A stretch of 64,000 nucleotides of DNA, from positions 130,792 through 194,791 of the forward strand of contig NZ_JBBLZC010000008.1 in NCBI RefSeq assembly GCF_037908215.1. The letters are read 5' to 3'. Position 1 is the first letter of the stretch. Each line of letters starts with the position of its first letter. The notes under the pieces were generated by a model. It worked only from the letters and a program-made list of their open reading frames with translations. It had not been told where the DNA came from and did not search any database. Origin of the DNA: Benzoatithermus flavus (GTDB lineage Bacteria > Pseudomonadota > Alphaproteobacteria > Geminicoccales > Geminicoccaceae). The position numbers and the translations under genes were made by a program. Positions 25,445 through 34,525 of this stretch are shown here, piece by piece.

Positions 25445-26629
25445 TCAAGCCGCCCGGGCGTGGAGTGCCGCTCGCGGCGCTTCCGGCCGCGAGGGGTCCT
25501 TGAGATACCAGCCCGCATCCTCGAGGAAGGCCATCCGATCGCTCTCGAACCCGTTGAAGCGGGTCTTCAGCGCGTTCGAGTAGGCGCCCATCATCCCGAC
25601 CTCGACCCAGTCGCCGTCGTCGGCATCGGCCGGCAGCCAGTGCGGGCCCGGCATGCTGTCGATGCTGTCGCAGGTGGGCCCGAAAAGGTCGAAGCCGACC
25701 AGGCGATGGTCGACGGTGCGGCCCGGCCGCACGAGGCGCAGCGGAAACTGCGGGCCGACCCACTTGAGCTCGGCCAGGTTCCCGTAGACGCCGTCGTTGA
25801 GATAGAGGCTCTCGCCCCGGCGCAGCTCGATCCGGGTCAGGACCGAAGCGCCGTCCGCAACCAGCGCCCGGCCGGGCTCGCACTGCAGCCGACAGCTCAG
25901 CCCGTGCCGTGTCACCGCCTCGACGATGGTCGCCACGAACGCCTCGAACCGGGGCTCGTCGCCCTTGTAGACGGCGGGGAAGCCGCCGCCCACGTCGAGA
26001 TGATCGACGGGCCCCGCCCGGCGCACCACCTCCGCGGCGAGACCGATCGCCCGGGCGAAGGCGCCCGTGTCGACGCACTGCGAGCCGACGTGGAAGGTGA
26101 TGCCCACCTCCCTGGCGTAAGTCCGGGCAGCACGGACGAGAGAGCTCGCCTCCTCGACTCCTACACCGAACTTGCCCGTGAGCGTGAGCAACGCTCCCTC
26201 GCCCGGCACGGCGAGCCGCACGAACAGCTCGAGGTCGGTGGCGCAGCCCGTGGCCGCCACGATCTTCGCGAGCTCGTCGGCATGGTCGAACACGAACCGG
26301 CGCACGCCGTGCTCGTAGTAAGCCTCGGCGATGGCGCCCACGCTCTTCACGGGGTGCATGAAGTGACAGCGCGCCTCGGGCAGGAGAGCCCGCACGGCGC
26401 GGATCTCGCCGATCGAAGCGGTGTCGTAGTGGCGGACGCCGCCCTCCCAAAGCGCACGCAACACCTCGGGCGCATCGTTGCACTTGACGGCGTAGAGCAC
26501 GTCGCCGGGAAAAGCGTCCAGCATCCGCCGGGCGCGCACCTTGATCAGGTGCGGCCGGAGACAGACGACCGGATCGACCGGGGAACGATGCGAAAGCAGC
26601 GCCGCAGCGCTCCTGAAGGTGTCAGCCAT
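25445..26629 (-). CDS. speC: Type III PLP-dependent ornithine decarboxylase
   Basis: The product is 394 residues of the alanine-racemase-fold decarboxylase family. The PLP lysine is in YAVKCN (near residue 49), followed by HVGSQ (near 180), the glycine loop GGGFP and EPGRA for the phosphate, and the catalytic Cys in FGPTCDSID (near 322-330). These are the features of eukaryote-like ODC or ornithine/lysine decarboxylases of Alphaproteobacteria. It makes putrescine for polyamine synthesis. A 356-base upstream region with several inverted repeats probably contains an RNA leader. The symbol follows function; this fold is unrelated to enterobacterial SpeC. Confidence 0.9.
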   Translation of the reverse strand: MADTFRSAAALLSHRSPVDPVVCLRPHLIKVRARRMLDAFPGDVLYAVKCNDAPEVLRALWEGGVRHYDTASIGEIRAVRALLPEARCHFMHPVKSVGAIAEAYYEHGVRRFVFDHADELAKIVAATGCATDLELFVRLAVPGEGALLTLTGKFGVGVEEASSLVRAARTYAREVGITFHVGSQCVDTGAFARAIGLAAEVVRRAGPVDHLDVGGGFPAVYKGDEPRFEAFVATIVEAVTRHGLSCRLQCEPGRALVADGASVLTRIELRRGESLYLNDGVYGNLAELKWVGPQFPLRLVRPGRTVDHRLVGFDLFGPTCDSIDSMPGPHWLPADADDGDWVEVGMMGAYSNALKTRFNGFESDRMAFLEDAGWYLKDPSRPEAPRAALHARAA

Positions 26630-26820
26630 ACCGACCTCCCAACCCCTGGAAGAGTCAAGACGATCAGAATGCCGCCGCCGCGCGCGCCGCAGTGCTTAGG
26701 CTTCTTTTCGGGGGCCTCATATGGGGCAGATGCCTCCCCCTGTAAAGGGGAATTTTACCTTGCGTCCGAACGTCGCAAAAATTGGTTAGACCTTTGTAAA
26801 GAAAGGATTAAACCAGCATC
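26630..26820 (-). promoter_or_regulatory. Structured leader of ornithine decarboxylase, speF-like RNA candidate
   Basis: Upstream of the decarboxylase the minus strand is AT-rich (26750-26815) and then holds stacked inverted repeats: TTGCG/CGCAA (26760-26778) and a G5/C5 pair enclosing GGCATCTGCC (about 26709-26740). It ends in GGGAGG before the ATG. A conserved RNA called the speF motif is known upstream of this decarboxylase class in Alphaproteobacteria. Position and shape fit, but I cannot align it. The promoter is probably in the AT-rich part. Confidence 0.42.
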
Positions 26821-26888
26821 CGGCAGCCGAGCGGCTGCCGCGACAGCCCAAGCGAGTTGCAGGAACCGGCTGGCCGGCCGCTGGTTCC
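26821..26888. repeat. Two inverted repeats in the divergent region
   Basis: CGGCAGCC-GAGC-GGCTGCCG (26821-26840) is a perfect 8-bp stem. An imperfect repeat GGAACC...GGTTCC (26861-26886) follows. They lie between the decarboxylase leader and the flavin reductase and could belong to either transcript. Confidence 0.6.
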
Positions 26889-26985
26889 GGCGGCGAGCGC
26901 TTCGGAATTCGATCGGGTCTCCCCGGATCGAGCCGTTCCCCGGCCGGTCGCCGGATCGACACCTCATCCTGTCTGGATCACCACG

Positions 26986-27618
26986 ATGTTCTACCGCCCC
27001 GACGAGTCGCACGGCCTGCGCGCGAACCCCTTCAACGCCATCGTCGTGCCGCGCCCGATCGGCTGGATCTCGAGCCTCGACCGGGAGGGCCGGGCGAATC
27101 TGGCGCCCTATTCCTTCTTCAATGCCGTCGCCTACCGGCCGCCGCAGGTGATGTTCTCGGCCACGGGCCCTCACGAGCACGGCGGCTTCAAAGACTCGGT
27201 CAGGAACATCGAGGCCACGGGCGAGTTCGTGGCCAATCTCGCCACCTGGAACCTGCGCGAGGCCATGAACGCGAGCTCGATCGCCGCTCCTTCCGGCTTC
27301 GACGAGTTCGCCCATGCCGGGCTCACCAAGGCGCCCTCGGTCGTGGTGAAGCCGCCGCGCGTCGCCGAGAGCCCGGTACAGCTCGAATGCGTGCTCTCGC
27401 AGATCGTCGAGCTCGAATCGCCCTCGCCCGAGCAGCCCAACCGCATGATCATCGGCCGCGTGGTCGGGATTCACATTGCCGATACGGTGATCGAGGACGG
27501 CAGGGTGCTGGTCGAGCGGCTCGATCCGATCGCCCGCCTCGGCTACGATCAGTACATGCGGGTGCACGACGTGTTCGCCATGACCCGTCCGCGCTGGCAG
27601 GAGAACGGGAAGAGCTGA
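26986..27618 (+). CDS. Flavin reductase-like FMN-binding protein
   Basis: This 210-residue protein of the flavin_reduct (DIM6/NTAB) family shows IVVPRPIGWISSLD near residues 20-33, APYSFFNAVAYRPPQVMFS near 42-60 and RNIEATGEFVANL near 78-90, which are the FMN-binding signature regions. It is usually an NAD(P)H:FMN oxidoreductase or the reductase part of a two-component monooxygenase. No monooxygenase gene is adjacent. The ATG at 26986 was chosen; a longer frame to 26857 begins in a repeat region and lacks conservation. Confidence 0.87.
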   Translation: MFYRPDESHGLRANPFNAIVVPRPIGWISSLDREGRANLAPYSFFNAVAYRPPQVMFSATGPHEHGGFKDSVRNIEATGEFVANLATWNLREAMNASSIAAPSGFDEFAHAGLTKAPSVVVKPPRVAESPVQLECVLSQIVELESPSPEQPNRMIIGRVVGIHIADTVIEDGRVLVERLDPIARLGYDQYMRVHDVFAMTRPRWQENGKS

Positions 27619-27934
27619 GCCGATCGTCGGCGTTCGATGCCTTCGCTCGCCCACCACGCGCAGCGCCAGAAGCGCCGGTTGCCTCGCTCTGGCGGCGGGT
27701 GTCCGCCTCGTGAGCCCGAGCACGACCACGAGACTCCCTTCTCGTCCGCCCATGACGATCGACATGCGATCGGGTTTTGCACCCTCCTCGTGATCTCGGC
27801 TTGGCTACGGCGCGCCGCTCCGTTATCGGGTGGGGCGAGATCGTGCGGCCTCGCGCTCGACCGTCAGTCGGCGAGCGGAGCGTCCCGACGATGATCGGCT
27901 CCGTCGCGGGTCACACCATGGAGTTGTCTTCGCC
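27619..27934. other. Intergenic, no supported gene
   Basis: These 316 bases lie between the flavin reductase and the YbaK-type gene. Short frames here have no recognisable domain. Nothing repeat-like or tRNA-like was seen. Confidence 0.5.
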
Positions 27935-28426
27935 GTGAGCGCCCTTCTCACCAGCGCCTCCGTCCGCCGCGTGCGCGATGCGCTCGCGGCCGCAGGCATC
28001 GAGGATCGCATCGTCGAGCTCGCCGACACCGCGCGAACCGCCGAGGACGCCGCCAGAGCCTGCGAGGTGCCGGTGGGAGCGATCGTGAAGTCGCTGCTGT
28101 TCGAGATCGACGATGCTCCGGTGCTGGCGCTCGTCGCTGGCGACCGGCGCTGCGACGTCGCGACCCTGCCCGCGGTCCTGGGCCTTTCCGGCAAGGCCAG
28201 GCGCTGCGATGCCGCGAAGGTCAGGAGCATCACGGGCTTCGCTATCGGCGGCGTGGCGCCGGTCGGCCATCTGACGAGGCTGCCCACGGTCATCGACGCG
28301 AGCCTCGGCCGTTTCCAGCGTCTGTTCGCAGCGGCCGGCCATCCCCACTGCGTGTTCGCGACCTCGCTGCCCGAGCTCGCAGGGCTCACGGGCGGCATCG
28401 TCTCGGAGCGCATCGCCACACTCTGA
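27935..28426 (+). CDS. YbaK/ProX-type aminoacyl-tRNA deacylase
   Basis: The product is 163 residues from a GTG at 27935. It carries the YbaK fold with the key lysine in AIVKSLLFEID (near residue 50), GDRRCD, and the AIGGVAPVGH glycine loop (near 110). Such proteins hydrolyse mischarged Cys- or Ala-tRNAPro in trans. An overlapping upstream ATG at 27919 is out of frame. The GTG is preferred because residues before it do not look conserved. Confidence 0.88.
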   Translation: MSALLTSASVRRVRDALAAAGIEDRIVELADTARTAEDAARACEVPVGAIVKSLLFEIDDAPVLALVAGDRRCDVATLPAVLGLSGKARRCDAAKVRSITGFAIGGVAPVGHLTRLPTVIDASLGRFQRLFAAAGHPHCVFATSLPELAGLTGGIVSERIATL

Positions 28427-28476
28427 TCCCCCGTGATTGACATGCGCCCGTCGCCGACGATACAAGCTCATCCCGT

Positions 28477-28569
28477 GGAGACGTGGCCGAGTGGCTGAAG
28501 GCGGCGGTTTGCTAAACCGTTATAGGGTCTAAAGCCCTATCGGGGGTTCGAATCCCCCCGTCTCCGCCA
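28477..28569 (+). tRNA. tRNA-Ser (GCT anticodon)
   Basis: The acceptor stem GGAGACG (28477-28483) pairs with CGTCTCC (28559-28565), followed by discriminator G and an encoded CCA. The D arm, the anticodon loop TTGCTAA in the CGGTT/AACCG arm, a long class II variable arm (TATAGGG...CCCTATC) and the T arm GGGGGTTCGAATCCCCC are all intact. It reads AGC and AGT codons. Confidence 0.98.
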
Positions 28570-28606
28570 GAACTCCCGACTTCCTGATTACGTTCTGGTT
28601 TTTTTT
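28567..28606 (+). terminator. Intrinsic terminator of tRNA-Ser
   Basis: The stem CCAGAAC/GTTCTGG (28567-28573 with 28592-28598) uses the tRNA CCA end as its first bases and is followed by eight T residues. This is the clearest rho-independent terminator in the window. Confidence 0.88.
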
Positions 28607-28962
28607 CCGGTGATCCGGAACGTGGCGTGTATCACGGCGATACAGGCCATGGCGAGGGCTGGCGATCGATGGGCTCAGCCGGCGATGCCTGCACCAATGC
28701 GCCGGGCGGGAGCTTCCTCGCCACGCTGACGAACACAGATCCAGACCGATGGACCACCTCGAGCCCGCCCGCGATTGCCGCCACGTCGGCGGAAACGGCC
28801 CCATCGCCGCGAGATCGCCGCTTCCCCGCCGGAGAGCCTGGTCTAGGATGTGACGATGTGGTGATCGTGGACAGGTCATGGCCGACGCCATCCACGGCCG
28901 AGGAAAAGGGAGCCTGAGGACTACGAGAGCCACGGTCGGGCAACCATCCGCACGGAGCCTGC
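28607..28962. other. Intergenic upstream of kup
   Basis: No gene is supported in these 356 bases after the tRNA terminator. A 134-codon minus-strand frame crossing the tRNA is a GC artefact. The kup promoter must lie here, but no confident -35/-10 pair was recognised. Confidence 0.5.
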
Positions 28963-30864
28963 ATGGTAGCCGCCAGCAAGACCGCGACGGCAGCTCGCGC
29001 CTTTCCCGTGGCGCAGAGCAGCCTCGCCCTCGGCGCGCTCGGTGTCGTCTACGGCGATATCGGCACCAGCCCGCTTTATGCCTTCCGCGAGGCGCTGAAC
29101 TCGGCCGGCACGGGCGATGCCGCCGTCCTCGGCGTGCTCTCGCTGATACTCTGGGCGCTCATCCTGGTCATCTCGGTCAAGTACGGCGTGTTCGTGCTGC
29201 GCGCCGACAATCACGGCGAGGGCGGCATCCTGGCCCTCCTGGCCCTGCTCAATCCCCGCCGCCCGAGCACGCACTGGCGTCATGCCTACGCGATCATGGC
29301 CGGCCTCCTCGGGGCCGGCCTGCTCTATGGCGACGGCGCCATCACGCCCGCGATCTCGGTCTTGAGCGCGGTCGAGGGCATCACGATCTACACCCCGCAT
29401 CTCGAGAGCCTGATCCTCCCGATCACCGTCGCCATTCTCGCTGCCCTGTTCGCGGTGCAGCGGCAGGGTACGGCGCGGGTCGGCATCGTCTTCGGGCCGG
29501 TGATCCTGGTCTGGTTCATCGTGCTCGGGCTCCTGGGCCTCGGCGGGATCGTCCGCCAGCCGCACGTGCTCGCCGCCATCAGCCCGGCCCACGCGGTCGC
29601 CTATCTCGCCGACGCCGGGCCCGCGACCGCGCTCGCCGTGATCGGGGGCGTGTTCCTCGCCGTGACCGGTGGCGAGGCGCTCTATGCCGACATGGGCCAT
29701 TTCGGCCGGTTCCCGATCCGTCTCGCCTGGTTCTCGGTGGTGCTGCCCGGCCTCGTGCTGAACTATCTCGGCCAGGGAGCGCTCATGCTGGGCGATCCGG
29801 CCGGGATCAGCAGCCCGTTCTACCAGTTGGCACCCGAATGGGCGCACTGGCCGCTCGTCGTGCTGGCGACCATGGCCACCGTGATTGCCTCTCAGGCGAT
29901 CATCTCGGGCGCCTTCTCTCTGACCCAGCAGGCGGTCCAGCTCGGCTTCCTGCCCCGGATGCGCATCGTGCAGACCTCCCGCCACGAGCGCGGGCAGGTC
30001 TACGTGCCGTTCGTGAACTGGGGGCTCGGCCTGCTCACGGTCGGCACCGTGGCCGCCTTCCGCTCGTCGGACGCGTTGGCCGGCGCCTATGGCCTCGCCG
30101 TCTCGCTCCTGATGGTGATCACGACCGTGCTGACCGCGCTGGTGGCGCGGCGCTGGGGTTGGCGGCGCCGGACCGTCTACAGCCTCGTGGCCTTCTTCCT
30201 CGTGATCGACTTCGGCTTCCTCGCCGCCAACCTCGTCAAGATCGAACACGGCGGCTGGTTTCCCCTGCTCGTCGCCTCGGGCATCACCTTCATCATGCTC
30301 ACGTGGTGGCGCGGGCAGCAGCTCGCCGAACAGGCGCGGGGTCCGTGGCGGATGTCCGCTGCCAGCTTCGAGGCGCTGCTGCAGGCGAACCCGCCGCATC
30401 GCGTTCCCGGCACCGCGGTGTTCCTGACCCGCTCGACCTCGAACATTCCACGTATCTTGGTACATCATCTCAAGCACAATCGGGTGCTGCACGAGCGGGT
30501 GTTCCTCGTCTCGGTCGTCACCGCCGAGGTACCGCGGGTTCCCCAGAAGCACCGGGCCGAGCACAGCGACGTCGCGTCCGGGATCTACCGCATCGTCCTA
30601 CGCTTCGGCTTCATGGAGCAGCCGGACGTGCCCTGGGGCCTCATCCTGGCATCTTCGGCCCGGCAGTGCCCCGAGATCGATCCCAGCGAGGTGACCTACT
30701 ATGTCGGCCGAGAGACGGTGATTCCTTCGGCGGCGCGGCCCGGCATGGCAGTCTGGCGCGAGGCGCTCTATGCCTTCCTGAGTCGGAACGCCGAGCTGTC
30801 GGCGGCCTATTTCGGCCTGCCGCTGGATCAGGTGGTCGAGGTCGGCATCCCCATCGAGATCTGA
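28963..30864 (+). CDS. kup: Kup-type potassium uptake permease
   Basis: The product is 633 residues, the normal length for Kup. The N-terminal signature LGVVYGDIGTSPLYAFREAL is at about residues 27-46. GEGGILALLAL, GDGAITPAISVLSA and TGGEALYADMGHFG follow, with about 12 membrane segments and a C-terminal cytosolic domain. It is a K+/H+ symporter of the inner membrane, used at low pH or low osmolarity. The gene stands alone. Confidence 0.97.
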   Translation: MVAASKTATAARAFPVAQSSLALGALGVVYGDIGTSPLYAFREALNSAGTGDAAVLGVLSLILWALILVISVKYGVFVLRADNHGEGGILALLALLNPRRPSTHWRHAYAIMAGLLGAGLLYGDGAITPAISVLSAVEGITIYTPHLESLILPITVAILAALFAVQRQGTARVGIVFGPVILVWFIVLGLLGLGGIVRQPHVLAAISPAHAVAYLADAGPATALAVIGGVFLAVTGGEALYADMGHFGRFPIRLAWFSVVLPGLVLNYLGQGALMLGDPAGISSPFYQLAPEWAHWPLVVLATMATVIASQAIISGAFSLTQQAVQLGFLPRMRIVQTSRHERGQVYVPFVNWGLGLLTVGTVAAFRSSDALAGAYGLAVSLLMVITTVLTALVARRWGWRRRTVYSLVAFFLVIDFGFLAANLVKIEHGGWFPLLVASGITFIMLTWWRGQQLAEQARGPWRMSAASFEALLQANPPHRVPGTAVFLTRSTSNIPRILVHHLKHNRVLHERVFLVSVVTAEVPRVPQKHRAEHSDVASGIYRIVLRFGFMEQPDVPWGLILASSARQCPEIDPSEVTYYVGRETVIPSAARPGMAVWREALYAFLSRNAELSAAYFGLPLDQVVEVGIPIEI

Positions 30865-31026
30865 GAAGCCGCTGCGGGTGAGGAGCGGCTCGCGGCTTCG
30901 GCTCTTCGTGTGATCGCCGTCACAGCCGACAAGGCGGGCGGGAGCTAGAGCGCGAGCCTGTCGATGCCTTCGGTCCGCGGCCCGACGCACCCCAAGGGCC
31001 ATCGAGGGCCAACCGATGATCGGGCG

Positions 31027-32010
31027 ATGAGAAAGAAAAGGAACGAAACCGTGTCAGGGATCTCGCCACGCTGGCCACAGAAGACCCGCGAGCTGCACAA
31101 CCACCACTTCGACTCGACCATCTGGAACGATTTCGTGTTCCGCGACGACGACATCGTGATCGGCACCTATGCCAAGTCGGGAACGACCTGGACCCAGCAG
31201 ATCGTGGCTCAGCTCCTGTTCCAAGGGGCGGAGGATCTCCCGGTAGCCGAGATGTCGCCCTGGCTCGATCTAAGAGTGCCGCCCAAGGCGGTGAAGCTCG
31301 AGGCGGCCGCGGCCCAGACACATCGACGGTTCTTCAAGACACACCTGCCGGTCGATGCGCTCGTCTACTCGCCCAAGGCCAAGTACCTCTACATCGCTCG
31401 GGATGGCCGCGACGTGGTCTGGAGCCTCTACAACCACCACGCCAACGCCAACGAGCTCTGGTACCGGCTGCTCAACGACACGCCCGGCCGCATCGGACCG
31501 CCGATCGGCAAGCCGCCCGCGTCGATTCGCCAGTATTTCCTCGAATGGCTGGAAGGCGACGGCTATCCGTTCTGGTCGTTCTGGGAGAACATTCGCTCCT
31601 GGTGGGAAATCAGGGGGCTGCCGAATCTGCTGCTCCTCCATTTCGCCGAGCTCAAGGCGGACCTGCCGGGCCAGATCCGGCGCATCGCGGCGTTCCTCGA
31701 GATCCCGATCGACGAGCGGCGCTGGCCCGCGATCCTCGAGCACTGCAGCTTCGAGCACATGAAGGCCCACGGAAGCAAGAGCGTGCCGCTCGGAGGAGCC
31801 TGCTGGGATGGCGGCGCTCAGACCTTCGTCCACAAAGGCACCAACGGACGCTGGCACGACGTCCTCACCGAGGACGATTGCCGCCGCTACGAGGCGATGG
31901 TCCGCCAGCGGCTGGGCGAGGCCTGCGCCCACTGGCTCGCCACCGGCGAGCGGCTGGACAGAGACGCGTCGACGACGCACTGGAAACGGGATGCCATGGC
32001 GGCGTGTTGA
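31027..32010 (+). CDS. Cytosolic-type sulfotransferase
   Basis: The product is 327 residues of the Sulfotransfer_1 family close to the SULT group. The PAPS loop TYAKSGTTWTQQIV is near residues 47-60 and the 3'-phosphate segment IARDGRDVVWSLYNHH near 130-145. The family's C-terminal GxxGxWK-like element appears as KGTNGRW. It transfers sulfate from PAPS to a small hydroxylated or amine acceptor. The ATG at 31027 was chosen; a GTG at 31051 or an ATG at 30964 are alternatives. It is unrelated in sequence to the sulfotransferase at 7.5-8.4 kb. Confidence 0.9.
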   Translation: MRKKRNETVSGISPRWPQKTRELHNHHFDSTIWNDFVFRDDDIVIGTYAKSGTTWTQQIVAQLLFQGAEDLPVAEMSPWLDLRVPPKAVKLEAAAAQTHRRFFKTHLPVDALVYSPKAKYLYIARDGRDVVWSLYNHHANANELWYRLLNDTPGRIGPPIGKPPASIRQYFLEWLEGDGYPFWSFWENIRSWWEIRGLPNLLLLHFAELKADLPGQIRRIAAFLEIPIDERRWPAILEHCSFEHMKAHGSKSVPLGGACWDGGAQTFVHKGTNGRWHDVLTEDDCRRYEAMVRQRLGEACAHWLATGERLDRDASTTHWKRDAMAAC

Positions 32011-32035
32011 GGATAGAGTACAGAGGAAGAGCCGG

Positions 32036-32428
32036 TCACTCCCCGGCCGGCCGGCAGAACACCTGCTCCATCTTGTGGATCAGGCTCGCTGGCGTGAAAG
32101 GCTTGGCAAGATAGGGAGCGCGCTTGAGGACCGGGTCGGCGAGGACGAGCTCGACATAGCCGGTGACGAGAAGGTACGGGATCGCCCGGCGGGCGAGCTC
32201 CTCGGCGATGGGCGTGCTGAGATGACCGCTCAGGTTGACGTCGAGCAGCGCCGCCTCGGGTGGCTGCCGATCGATCAGGCGCAACGCGGCGCCTACCGAG
32301 GGGGCCGGCCCCAGCACCTCGCAGCCGTGATCGAGAAGAATCTGCTCGATGGTCATCGCGATCAGCAGCTCGTCCTCGACGACGAGAATCCGCTTGCCCC
32401 TGAGGCAGGAGCCCGGCTCCGATGTCAC
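32036..32428 (-). CDS. Single-domain response regulator
   Basis: The 130-residue protein consists of one receiver domain: acidic pair VVEDE near residue 18, phospho-acceptor Asp in AALLDVNLSG near residue 62, Thr in LLVTGY near 90 and Lys in LAKPF near 110. There is no output domain. It lies 36 bases downstream of the HWE kinase gene on the same strand, which is the usual arrangement for HWE systems that act by phosphotransfer. Confidence 0.92.
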   Translation of the reverse strand: MTSEPGSCLRGKRILVVEDELLIAMTIEQILLDHGCEVLGPAPSVGAALRLIDRQPPEAALLDVNLSGHLSTPIAEELARRAIPYLLVTGYVELVLADPVLKRAPYLAKPFTPASLIHKMEQVFCRPAGE

Positions 32429-32464
32429 GGCTTCTCGGCCCTTCCCTTCAGGCGTTTTTCGACC

Positions 32465-34525
32465 TCAAAGCGGGAACATCATATCCCATGTGACGCCTTC
32501 GGAAGCAAACGTGCATTCCGCCTTTCCCCCAAGATCGTAGCTCGTGGAGCGGCGGATCAGCTCGAGGCCGAAGCCTTCGGCCGGGCTCCCGGGGACGGGC
32601 GGGCCTTCCAGCTCGCGCCAGCGCAGCCGCAGATGCCCGTCCTCCTTCGTCCAGGTGATCTCGATCCGGCCGGTGGCGCCGACGAGCGCTCCGTGCCGCA
32701 CCGCGTTGCTCACGAGCTCGTGGAGAACGAGGCCCAGCGCCAAGCCCTGTCGCGGACCGAGGAGGACCGATTCGCCCGTGATCTCCACCCGGCTGGCATT
32801 CCGGGTGAAGAGGGCGAGCTCGTTCTGGACGAGCGCGACGAGATCGATATGGCGCCATTCGCTGCGCAAGAGGAGATCGTGGGCGCGGGCGAGCGCGTGC
32901 AGGCGGCCCTCGTAGACCGAGCGGAACTCGGCGAGCGAGCGGCTGCGGACGAGGGTCTGGACCATGAGCGCCTGCACGACGGCGAGCGTGTTCTTGACAC
33001 GATGGCTGAGCTCGGCCGTGAGCAGCCGGTGCTGCTCCTCGGCTTCCTTGCGCGCGTCGATGCTGCTGAAGGTGCCGACGGCGAGCACGATGCCACCGGA
33101 GACGTCGCGGATGGGAGCGGCGCTGATCTCGAGCTGGGTGATCGTCCCGTCGGCGCGCCGATGGAGCATCTCCTCGCGATCCACCGTCTCACCGTGCAGG
33201 ATCGCGCGCATGATCGGGTGCTCCTCGCGCCGGTAAGGCGTGCCATCGGGATGGATCGCCCCGACCGGGACATCCTCGATTCCGTCGTTCGCGAAGGATG
33301 GAGGGTCGCCCAGGATTTCGAAGGCCTTGGCGTTGCAGAGCAGACGCCGGCCCGAGGGCGCCTCGACCAGGGCGACGCCGAGCGGCATCTGCTCGAGAAC
33401 GGCACGGAGCCGGATCTCGTTGTCCTGAACGGCGCGGGCGACGGTCCGCTCGACCTCGGCCTGGTCGCGGAGCGCGATCTCGGCCTCGGCCAGCGCCTTG
33501 CGCAGCGTCTCGAGCTCCGCGATGGTAGCCTTGGGCACCGTCTCGACGGAGCCGCCGGCCGTGACGCTCCGGGCATGACGCGCCAGCGCCTCCACGGGCC
33601 GCAGCACACGCCGTGCCAGCGCCAGCGCCGCCGCCGCCGCCAGCGCCAGCAGCACGAGGCCGGCAAGGACGAGGCCGACCAGCGGCTTCTGCCAGCTGCT
33701 CTCGTAGGCGTCGAGCGGCTCGGCCACCGCGACCGTCCAATTACCATACGACAGGCGCTGGAGGGCCAGCGCCACCTTCTCTCCTTCCGGCGTGATGCCG
33801 ACGACGATGCCATGAGACTCGGCGCTGGCCGCCGGATCGGCATACCAGGCAGGCGCCGGCTGTCCGGAGGAGCGGGGGCCGTCCCGCGAGTGGGTGATGA
33901 TGGTTCGCCGGCTGTCGATCAGGACCGCGAAGCTGCCTCTGGACAGTTCGAGCCCGTGCAGGATCCGGGCGAGGCTGCCGGGCGAGAGCGGCATCGCCAG
34001 CACCTTGACCGTCTTTTCGTTGCGGACCACCGGCACTAGGACCGCCACGATCGGCTGACGCTTCGTGCGGCTCATGAAGACGTCGCTCACCAACGGGCGG
34101 CCGGTCGCGAACACCTGCGCCGCGGGGCCGGCGCTGGGCGCTTGCGGCAGCGGCGCGCCCTTGGGCAGCGCGGTGTTGGCGATCTGATGCAGGCTCTCGT
34201 CGAGCGCCACGATCCAGGTATCGAGCGCCTGCGCCACCTGCCTCGCCTGGGTGTCGAAAGCCGAAAGGTCGGGCTCGTCGAGAAACGGCGAGCTTGCAAG
34301 CGCGGTCAGGGTCGTGAGGTAGGCCTCGACCTCCTTGTCGAGCGCCAGGGCCACTGTGCGCGCCGTGCTCTGAAGCCGTGCTCCGGAGGCCTCGCCGTGG
34401 CTCCTGGCGACCTCGGTCACGGCCACGACGCCGAACAGAAGGGCCGGCACCACTACCGCGAGCACGAGCGCCAGGAGATGGGCGCGCAGGCCCAATCGCC
34501 GAGACGGACCAACCGGATGTCGCAT
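32465..34525 (-). CDS. HWE-family sensor histidine kinase with extracellular sensor and PAS domain
   Basis: The product is 686 residues. A membrane segment is at about 15-37, followed by a periplasmic dCache-like sensor (about 40-275) and a second membrane segment (about 285-307). A PAS domain covers about 350-470 (MPLGVALVEAPSGRRLLCN). The HWE/HisKA_2 phospho-acceptor is in ELSHRVKNTLAVVQALMVQT near 488-507, and the ATPase N box in LVLHELVSNAVRHGAL near 595. The start at 34525 is chosen because the frame upstream (to 34798) is not protein-like. It signals to the single-domain regulator encoded just downstream. Confidence 0.92.
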   Translation of the reverse strand: MRHPVGPSRRLGLRAHLLALVLAVVVPALLFGVVAVTEVARSHGEASGARLQSTARTVALALDKEVEAYLTTLTALASSPFLDEPDLSAFDTQARQVAQALDTWIVALDESLHQIANTALPKGAPLPQAPSAGPAAQVFATGRPLVSDVFMSRTKRQPIVAVLVPVVRNEKTVKVLAMPLSPGSLARILHGLELSRGSFAVLIDSRRTIITHSRDGPRSSGQPAPAWYADPAASAESHGIVVGITPEGEKVALALQRLSYGNWTVAVAEPLDAYESSWQKPLVGLVLAGLVLLALAAAAALALARRVLRPVEALARHARSVTAGGSVETVPKATIAELETLRKALAEAEIALRDQAEVERTVARAVQDNEIRLRAVLEQMPLGVALVEAPSGRRLLCNAKAFEILGDPPSFANDGIEDVPVGAIHPDGTPYRREEHPIMRAILHGETVDREEMLHRRADGTITQLEISAAPIRDVSGGIVLAVGTFSSIDARKEAEEQHRLLTAELSHRVKNTLAVVQALMVQTLVRSRSLAEFRSVYEGRLHALARAHDLLLRSEWRHIDLVALVQNELALFTRNASRVEITGESVLLGPRQGLALGLVLHELVSNAVRHGALVGATGRIEITWTKEDGHLRLRWRELEGPPVPGSPAEGFGLELIRRSTSYDLGGKAECTFASEGVTWDMMFPL

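Noticed and set aside
28477..28606. tRNA-Ser as an integration site for a mobile element
   Set aside because: No direct repeat of the tRNA 3' end, integrase or composition change was found nearby; only housekeeping genes follow.
28529..28933. 134-codon minus-strand frame across tRNA-Ser
   Set aside because: It reads through an intact tRNA and its terminator; no ribosome site or domain.
28921..30564. 547-codon frame antisense to kup
   Set aside because: Glu/Asp/His/Arg-rich complement of hydrophobic membrane codons; typical antisense artefact.
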